Assembly (NCBI GenBank): GCA_946811185.2
Contig: OX328103.1
Location: 3,538,132-3,602,131, forward strand
Direction: 5' to 3'
Source: Hippopus hippopus
Lineage: Eukaryota > Mollusca > Bivalvia > Cardiida > Cardiidae
Length of the DNA: 64,000 bases
Each line of letters begins with the position of its first letter. Positions within the stretch are counted from its first letter, which is position 1. Position numbers and translations under genes: made by a program. This document shows positions 58,801 to 64,000 of this stretch, in pieces. The notes below the pieces were generated by a model. It had not been told where the DNA came from and did no database searches. It saw only the letters and a program-made list of their open reading frames with translations.

Positions 58801-58937
58801 GTGCGTCTTAAATGACGGGATTTCTCGTGAACTGAAAGGATAGACTGCAGGGAAAAGAGAAAATGCTGGTTACCGACTTTTTTCCCCCTTTTCCTCGCCT
58901 TTATATTGGGCTCTTTAAAACACATCGAAATTGTTAA

Positions 58938-59473
58938 GCGGATGCTTAATTTCAACCTTGTTTTGAAATGATTGGGGGTGAGTCAATGCGCCCTTTGAAC
59001 GCTAGGAACACTGGTTATGTATGGTTTCCGCCCACAATGTAGACTGAGATCACACAGCGCAAGCGTTCGTGTCTCGAGTTATTCCTTGATTATAATTGTG
59101 ACTTCTTACCAAGGCCTCCCAGGTTGTGATATTAGCATTTTGACTGATCAGGATCTCGCACCATCGCCAAGATCATAATTATTTATAACATTCGGCAATA
59201 CTCTGGGAAATATTTTCAGACCAACTTCAATGTTGGTTAATGGTGAAATAAGTCTGAAAATAGTGTTGGGTTGTTGGGTAACGCTTATGAAAATATTAAA
59301 TTTCAAAATAGCACAAGAAAAGAATCATTCTCTACATTAGTTTGCTATGGTATGAATAAAGACCACGGGTACCGTTAAGCGGTAGCAATGCTTGTTGATA
59401 GTGGATTCATAAATGTGGAGCTAGTATGGCAGCAGGGGCCGCCTAATAAACATGTGCACATCTTTGGCCCAAA
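58938..59473. other. No feature recognised
   Basis: Small inverted blocks (ATATTTTCAGACC/GTCTGAAAATA near 59210-59262). Otherwise nothing supported. Confidence 0.45.
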
Positions 59474-59722
59474 GTCGTCGAATTTCTTTCCTTGGATAAA
59501 TGATAAGTCATTGCGACAGGATTCATTCCTCTCTCACTTCTGATCACTGTTTCGACAATGTTTATGTGGGAAAGCAGCCAGTGGCTTGGCGAAAAAAATA
59601 TTGTTCGTATTTCATGTAAAAGAATCTCCAAGCAAATATGCATAGGTTCGCTGGCAGCGGCGGTATAACCGAAATAATGTTGATAACGGCGTTAAACACC
59701 ATAAAATCAATCAATCTTTACG
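59474..59722 (+). mobile_element. SINE-1, head missing
   Basis: GAATTTCTTTCCTTGGATAA, body with AAAGCAGCCAGTGGCTTGG, tail TTGATAACGGCGTTAAACACC with ATCA repeats. Confidence 0.8.
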
Positions 59723-59919
59723 TCAAGATCATGAAAACTCGTGACTGTGTGGTAAAGAGTTTCAAAGATCTTTATTTTTTGCCTTTCACGTTTAAATGCC
59801 TTCTAAATCAATTGGGAGTTTTCTTGTTGAATATGGCCATCTGTACACGCACCTGTGAGTACTTACCTTACTTCTGACGAACAATACGTTGCAGACGTTT
59901 TTAGCCATTGAATGTCAGT

Positions 59920-60068
59920 CTAACCCGATACCAGACAAAATAAGATCTTTAACTCTCCTTGTGGTAGACAGGTCTTGAAACCATTAAGGAAAAAGGAGAA
60001 AATGCTGGTAACCAGCATTTTCTTCTTTTCCCTCTATGTTTTCAAAGGCTTTCTTTGTCATGGTCGTC
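59920..60068. mobile_element. Family 1 recombinant fragment
   Basis: AACCCGATACCAGACAAAATAAG, core GGAGAAAATGCTGGTAACC at 59994-60031, then TTTTCAAAGGCTTTCTTTG. The halves do not belong to the standard order. Confidence 0.65.
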
Positions 60069-60134
60069 TTCGGTTACTTGTTCTAGCTTTCGAGTAAATG
60101 ATAACGTGATGTCTTTTATATCGTCTGTGGCAAT

Positions 60135-60170
<36 letters not shown>

Positions 60171-60427
60171 CTCATGATCACTCGTTTCGGTGCATCTCTC
60201 GACGAATACATTTCGGAAACACGTGTCGGAAACACACGAGCAATAATTTCTTGGTTCGCACGGGCCAATCGTCGTACTGTTTTCCCGTAGGCCACGGCCC
60301 TGCAACTTAAGGGTATTCGTCTGTCCTTTTCTTTAGATGTCTTCAAACCCAGAGCCTCTGAAACTGACATTTTTGAAACCAATATGGATGGTGTAAGGGA
60401 AAGTAAAACTCAAGAAATTTTTCCTCA
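60069..60427. other. No gene; (TC)n microsatellite
   Basis: A TC run lies at 60139-60166. A minus-strand frame across it has a low-complexity end and is not accepted as a gene. Confidence 0.5.
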
Positions 60428-60635
60428 TTTAAAACCGGAAACGACAACGGCGATTGCTCTGAAGGTCTCCAAAACATGAAACGCATTTTCTATCCGTTGT
60501 AATCTGTGCAACCTTGCAGCCACCAGGGGCAACAGATTGGCATGAAGATACAATAATCATTACAGTTTCATAAAGTAAGGATGAAATGGGTTGAAATATG
60601 GCTGAAAACTGGCTGAAAACAAGTAGAGATGTATC
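60428..60635 (+). repeat. Dispersed repeat G
   Basis: AACATGAAACGCATTTTCTATCC, TTGCAGCCACCAGGGGCAAC, GGCTGAAAACTGGCTGAAAAC. Confidence 0.75.
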
Positions 60636-60681
60636 TTTAATGGTCGTTCAAACACCGGGTTGTTTGGTACATACAAGGTAG
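60636..60681 (-). repeat. Orphan Family 1 terminus
   Basis: AATGGTCGTTCAAACACCGGG and TTGTTTGGTAC match the last 30 bp of a Family 1 copy. Confidence 0.55.
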
Positions 60682-60920
60682 TTAACTCCTCATCAGACGA
60701 CAAAGTTTTAGACTAGTCAAAATTGAAAGCCTTTGCAGACGACATTTTGAATGTGGCTCAAATGATGTTTTTTTTTTTCGAAAGGGTAGAAAACGTTGTG
60801 GGAAAAGGAGAAAATGCTGGTTACCAGCATTTTCTCCTTTTCCCACAATGTTTTCAAAAGGCTCTTTTCCCAGGGTCGTTAAAACTTTCGTTATAAAGAT
60901 TGTGATGTAAAGATTTTTAA
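60682..60920 (-). mobile_element. Family 1 hairpin MITE
   Basis: TTAACTCCTCATCAGACGAC, core at 60788-60854 with near-perfect pairing, right end degenerate at GTGATGTAAAG. Confidence 0.85.
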
Positions 60921-61224
60921 ATGTCTGATACATCGAAATGTTACAAGTATCCAGTCAGACCACCTGTGAGGATGTGAACAATGGATTTGTGGACCATTTA
61001 CAAAGTTTTACGTCAAACTATATAGTTTTTGTGTGTTTCATCATTTTGCTTTATTGGGTAATTATTGCCTAATGCTTTTCTTCTATTTTGAGAATCGAGG
61101 CGTTTGGGTGTTTCAGAATTAATGTTAACCTAGGACAGTTTCGTAAGCAAACGATTGATTGATTAACTGATTGATTGATTGATTGATTGATTGATCAAGT
61201 GGTTGATTGATTAATAGTTCAGCA
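60921..61224. other. No gene; (GATT)n microsatellite
   Basis: A GATT run at about 61153-61193 with interruptions. Confidence 0.6.
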
Positions 61225-61352
61225 GAAGGTTCTGGGCTCTGAAGTGTCTTGCCCTAGGACACTCCCACGAAAACCTTTGTGTTTCAAGTGACGCTCAAAT
61301 CCGGTGCCTCCTGGTTACAAGACATACGCCCTACTGAGGACCCCTGCTGAAA
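61225..61352 (-). mobile_element. SINE-2 head, minus strand
   Basis: GGCTCTGAAGTGTCTTGCCC, CACGAAAACCTTTGTG, CCTCCTGGTTACAAGACATACG. Confidence 0.65.
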
Positions 61353-61377
61353 GGAACACACGTAGAGCTATATAGTC

Positions 61378-61555
61378 GAGCCATGCCGGTTCGATACTTT
61401 TTGCTATTGATCAATTTTCTGCTTGTCAAAGGACCAGACTACCCAATTATTCAGTCGACTGTTGGATGAATTTGATTTTATGGATCCATAATTATATGAT
61501 GACTTGCCTGGTACCATGCATCATGGTGATTCATTAAACCCCCGTTTGCCGCTTG
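61378..61555 (+). mobile_element. Family 3 copy, hairpin deleted
   Basis: GAGCCATGCCGGTTCGATAC (left end fused to the hairpin base), CTTGTCAAAGGACCAGACTAC, TTAAACCCCCGTTTGCC. Confidence 0.75.
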
Positions 61556-61611
61556 AATATTTATTGCAATGACAAAAGGCCTACTGTTTTAACAATACTC
61601 ACAATATTTTG

Positions 61612-61685
61612 TAGAGTGGAGATTCAAGATTAGACTGCATGTCCTGTGCAACTTGATCTTGATTTTCCCTGTGCACAAAAGAAAC
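61612..61685. repeat. Degenerate Family 2 hairpin
   Basis: GTGGAGATTCAAGATTAGAC opposite ACTTGATCTTGATTTTCC. Confidence 0.5.
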
Positions 61686-61696
61686 CTAAGAGAAAC

Positions 61697-61933
61697 TTAA
61701 CTCTTTACGAGACAGCTATATTTAAGATTGTTTCAATCTGATTGCCTTTGCAGACGGCAAATAAAATGTGGATCAAATGATGGGATTTGTTTTCGTTGAG
61801 GTAGAAAATATAGTGGAAATAGGAAAAATACTAGTTACCAGCATTTTTTCTTTTTCCTTTTTTCGTGTTTTTTTTTTTTTTCGCCTTATTCCTAAGAGTT
61901 GTCAAAATTCAGGATAATGTGATAAAGGGTTAT
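61697..61933 (-). mobile_element. Family 1 hairpin MITE, degenerate core
   Basis: TTAACTCTTTACGAGACAGC, TTTGCAGACGGCAAATAAAAT, end GGATAATGTGATAAAGGGTTAT. The last four bases also open the next Family 2 copy. Confidence 0.75.
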
Positions 61934-62137
61934 CCTACTATATAACTGAAAAGAAACTTCCAAGCCTATAGATCTAGCAAAACCCCAAATTTTGCAATTT
62001 CATATTATTTTCTTTTCTTTGGAAAGATATCTCCTGATCGGACAGTGTAGATCCAAGATCAGACTTCATGCAGTCTGATCTTGATCTACACTGTCCGCAG
62101 AAGGTCCTTGAGTCGCGCTTAGCAGCCTATAAATTAA
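61930..62137 (-). mobile_element. Family 2 hairpin MITE
   Basis: TTATCCTACTATATAACTG at the left (mutated TTAA), hairpin at about 62038-62099 with a shortened loop, TTAGCAGCCTATAAATTAA at the right. Confidence 0.8.
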
Positions 62138-62349
62138 GTTATACTTGCTTTCTCAGGGTTATAAATTGTACGGCACAGTTTTTTGGCATTCCATGACCAC
62201 TCAGTCAGCTCTAATTGCAGATTTTCTTTCATTTGAAGGCTAAATGAGTTGTATTGCCTTTCAGTAATAGTATTTTCGTGATAAAAGCGATATTCAAAGC
62301 CAAAATATATCGCTTTCTCCTCGTTGAACCGGTCAACAACAGCTTGCAA
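62134..62349 (-). CDS. Unrecognised coding-like frame
   Basis: Reads (L)QAVVDRFNEEKAIYFGF, EYRFYHENTITERQYNSF, SLQMKENLQLELTEWSWN, ending AKKLCRTIYNPEKASIT. The composition is charged and aromatic, unlike the repeat-derived frames. It is preceded by CCCTTCTAG, a possible acceptor, and has no convincing ATG, so it may be an internal or last exon. The stop lies in the TTAA that flanks the adjacent Family 2 element. A GTATAACT donor shortly before the stop is possible. Family not recognised. Confidence 0.45.
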   Translation of the reverse strand: MQAVVDRFNEEKAIYFGFEYRFYHENTITERQYNSFSLQMKENLQLELTEWSWNAKKLCRTIYNPEKASIT

Positions 62350-62640
62350 CTAGAAGGGTTATCCCTCTTGTTCACAACCCGCTCACTCACGACATAATTA
62401 TACTACGTGAGGCCATTCCATAAGCAGTTATTTCCCCTCTCGAAATCTCGCGGTCACGTGCAAGAAAATTCACAGACTGACGCAGCGTTCTTTACATTAT
62501 TAAACGTTGATGTAAAAAAAGTTTTAGTTTACAATTGTAATATTTATATCTGTCATCATGATGGGTTTAAAGCATTTTTGTAAGATCACAAGGCGGAAGA
62601 GTTTGTGACGTCCAGCGCAGATTTTCATGGGCGATCGGCA
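62350..62640. other. Intergenic, possible divergent promoter region
   Basis: Contains CGGTCACGTGCAAG (a CACGTG E-box) and lies between the minus-strand frame and a possible plus-strand first exon. Inferred from position. Confidence 0.25.
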
Positions 62641-62848
62641 GACGACAGATTCCGGGCGGCTGCCTCGTTCTGGTTCTGCAAAAGGAGTGCTGAACTCGCT
62701 GACGGTTTCACGCAATAAAATTTGACAAAGTTTGCGTGTGAGTATTCAATTTTCATGCAAAATCGCGCTTTGACGGTCTTTCGTTTATTTTCTGGCCCAT
62801 TGTAGCCATTTGATCTAGATCTAAATTGAGCACACAGGGAACCATTTC

Positions 62849-63079
62849 TTTAACTCTGTTGATCTACCAGACAAATTTTTGGACACGACCAAATTCAAGC
62901 TTTTTGCAGTCTAAAACTTAAATCTAACTCATGAATGATGATTTCTGACTTTGATGGGGTAGAAAACATTGTGGGAAAAGAAGAAAATGCTGGTTACCAA
63001 GATTTTGTCCTTTTCCCCCACAATGTTTTTAAAAGCCATCTCTATCGGGGTTGTTTAAAACTCCAGATTGTGTGGTTAA
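62849..63079 (-). mobile_element. Family 1 hairpin MITE
   Basis: TTAACTCTGTTGATCTACCAG, core 62963-63029 with mismatches, end CCAGATTGTGTGGTTAA. Confidence 0.8.
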
Positions 63080-63164
63080 CTTATCATTTGTGAAGATAAA
63101 GCTCAGCATATTGCTAGATAGCATAGTAATTTTACTGGCTTGACTTTTGCTAGTCCTGCATCAG

Positions 63165-63391
63165 TTAACCCTTTACCACACAGTGCCGACTTTTAACGAC
63201 CCTGGGAAAGAAGCCTTTTGAAAACATTGTGAGAAAAGAAAATGCTGGTAACCAGCATTTTCTCCTTTTCTCACAATGTTTTTCTACCCTATCAAAGAAA
63301 AAATGCACCATTTAAGCAACACTGAAATTGTCGTCTACAAATACTTTTATTTTGGATAAGGCTAAAGTTTTGTCATCTGGTAAAGGGTTAA
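63165..63391 (+). mobile_element. Family 1 hairpin MITE
   Basis: TTAA at 63165-63168 and 63388-63391. Core arms share the TGTGAGAAAAG/CTTTTCTCACA change. Confidence 0.85.
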
Positions 63392-63447
63392 ATAAAGGCT
63401 TGAAAACCTGTATAATAGAGCTAGCCTCCAGAGGCCAAATAGTGAAG

Positions 63448-63632
63448 ATGTTGAGTTTGTTACCTTGTTGTAGATTGACATCTGCCAGAAGAAACTACCA
63501 GCATTTCAAGCTCTCGGAGATGGACCAGTTACAAATTAAGAAGTTTGAATTTACAGATGGCACTAGATCTACAAGCAGTTCAAATAGCAATTGTGGAGAA
63601 CTGTTTGCATTTTTAGCTCAAAAAGTGATAAG
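63448..63632 (+). CDS. Candidate first coding exon of a gene leaving the window
   Basis: ATG 63448 opens MLSLLPCCRLTSARRNYQHF, then KLSEMDQLQIKKFEFTDG and NCGELFAFLAQKVI, up to AG|GTGAGC at 63632/63633, a strong splice donor. The frame closes directly after the donor, as expected for an exon edge. The hydrophobic, arginine-rich start would suit a mitochondrial targeting peptide. CCTCCAG at 63431 is a possible acceptor, with a 5' exon perhaps near 62640-62735 (TGCGT|GTGAGT). The protein family is not recognised. Confidence 0.5.
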
Positions 63633-63689
63633 GTGAGCTTTTGCAGTGTTGCTGTGTCTGTTTACTGTTGTCATCTTTTACTTTGTATA

Positions 63690-63960
63690 TGCTCTAAAGG
63701 CCACATTTTCTGACCAGTACTCATGAAACTTGGTCAGAATGTTTGTCTTGATGACATTGCAGACAACTTGGAAAATGGGTCATCATGGGTCAAAAAGTAG
63801 TCACCAGTTTATATCTTTGAAACACCTTGTGTGCACTGTAAAGGCTATATTTTCAGTCAAATTTTCATAAAAAGTTGGGTTTTGCACTCTTGTTAATTGA
63901 TGCTACACAAACAGTGTTTGAATTTAAAAAAAAAAACTTAATTCAAATAATGCATATTCC
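63690..63960 (+). repeat. Intronic dispersed repeat
   Basis: AAAGGCCACATTTTCTGACC and AAAGGCTATATTTTCAGTC, with TCATGAAACTTGG and TCATAAAAAGTTGG, show a two-unit repeat of about 140 bp. Such CATGAAACTTGGTCAGAATG repeats are common in bivalve introns (from memory). Confidence 0.55.
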
Positions 63961-64000
63961 AGGTATATTTTATGTGTGTTTTAATCATCACATCCAGCAT

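Larger units (their letters stand above)
56990..58937 (-). mobile_element. Family 1 copy broken by Tc1 and by another Family 1
   Basis: Left tip GTAACTA just before 56999. It resumes at 58533 with TATTTACCAGACGACAACAT up to GCAGGTGACAAT, and resumes again after 58800 with GTGCGTCTTAAATGACGGG, GAAAATGCTGGTTACCG and a degenerate end near TTAA 58934-58937. Confidence 0.75.

Noticed and set aside
3609..63391. CRISPR array
   Set aside because: The repeated palindromes are irregularly spaced, about 230 bp long with TTAA flanks, in both orientations, in a eukaryotic context.

Overview
This window looks like nuclear DNA from a bivalve mollusc (inference). The grounds are spliced exons with GT/AG borders, an intact Tc1-type transposase of the kind seen in bivalve genomes, tRNA-headed SINEs resembling molluscan V-type SINEs, a pearl/Helentron-like element with a core tandem array and an ACGG microsatellite, and no sign of bacterial gene organisation. 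The sequence is AT-rich and most of it is interspersed repeat.

One host gene can be reconstructed completely. It is a NIPSNAP-family mitochondrial protein on the minus strand, with six exons between 30727 and 23752. All splice sites and phases are compatible and give a 235-residue protein with a basic N-terminus. Two further host-coding candidates lie at the right edge: a first coding exon on the plus strand at 63448-63632 that runs out of the window, and an unrecognised minus-strand reading frame at 62134-62349.

The rest is dominated by four families of short non-autonomous elements built around hairpins. Family 1 (about 230 bp, flanked by TTAA, 67-nt palindromic core) has about 63 complete or broken copies, roughly one per kilobase and about a fifth of the window. 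Family 2 (about 210 bp) is also flanked by TTAA, has CCCTT-type ends and carries a 65-70-nt hairpin. Family 3 (about 260 bp) has ends resembling GAGCCATGCTC and a CAGCCTGCGC hairpin. Family 4 has long inverted repeats that each contain a hairpin. Families 1 and 2 look like piggyBac-type MITEs (inference from TTAA and CCC/GGG ends), but no piggyBac transposase is in the window. They insert into each other's TTAA sites, producing nested and chained copies (3.6-4.0, 13.1, 20.1, 25.0, 49.4 and 58.6 kb).

Other layers are a 1534-bp Tc1 element with perfect 40-bp terminal repeats and an intact transposase (56999-58532), itself inserted into a Family 1 copy; several SINE types, two with clear target-site duplications inside Family 1; a perfect 94-nt palindrome between microsatellites (11742-11840); tandem arrays grown from hairpin elements (14.58-15.09 kb and 40.9-41.1 kb); an old minisatellite-like region (51.9-53.3 kb); and several foldback elements. 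In many Family 1 copies both hairpin arms carry matching substitutions, so the pairing has been preserved or copied from arm to arm. This is the most unusual signal here.

All coordinates and alignments were made by eye. Repeat borders are usually good to a few bases where a TTAA is quoted and to about 10-20 bases otherwise.
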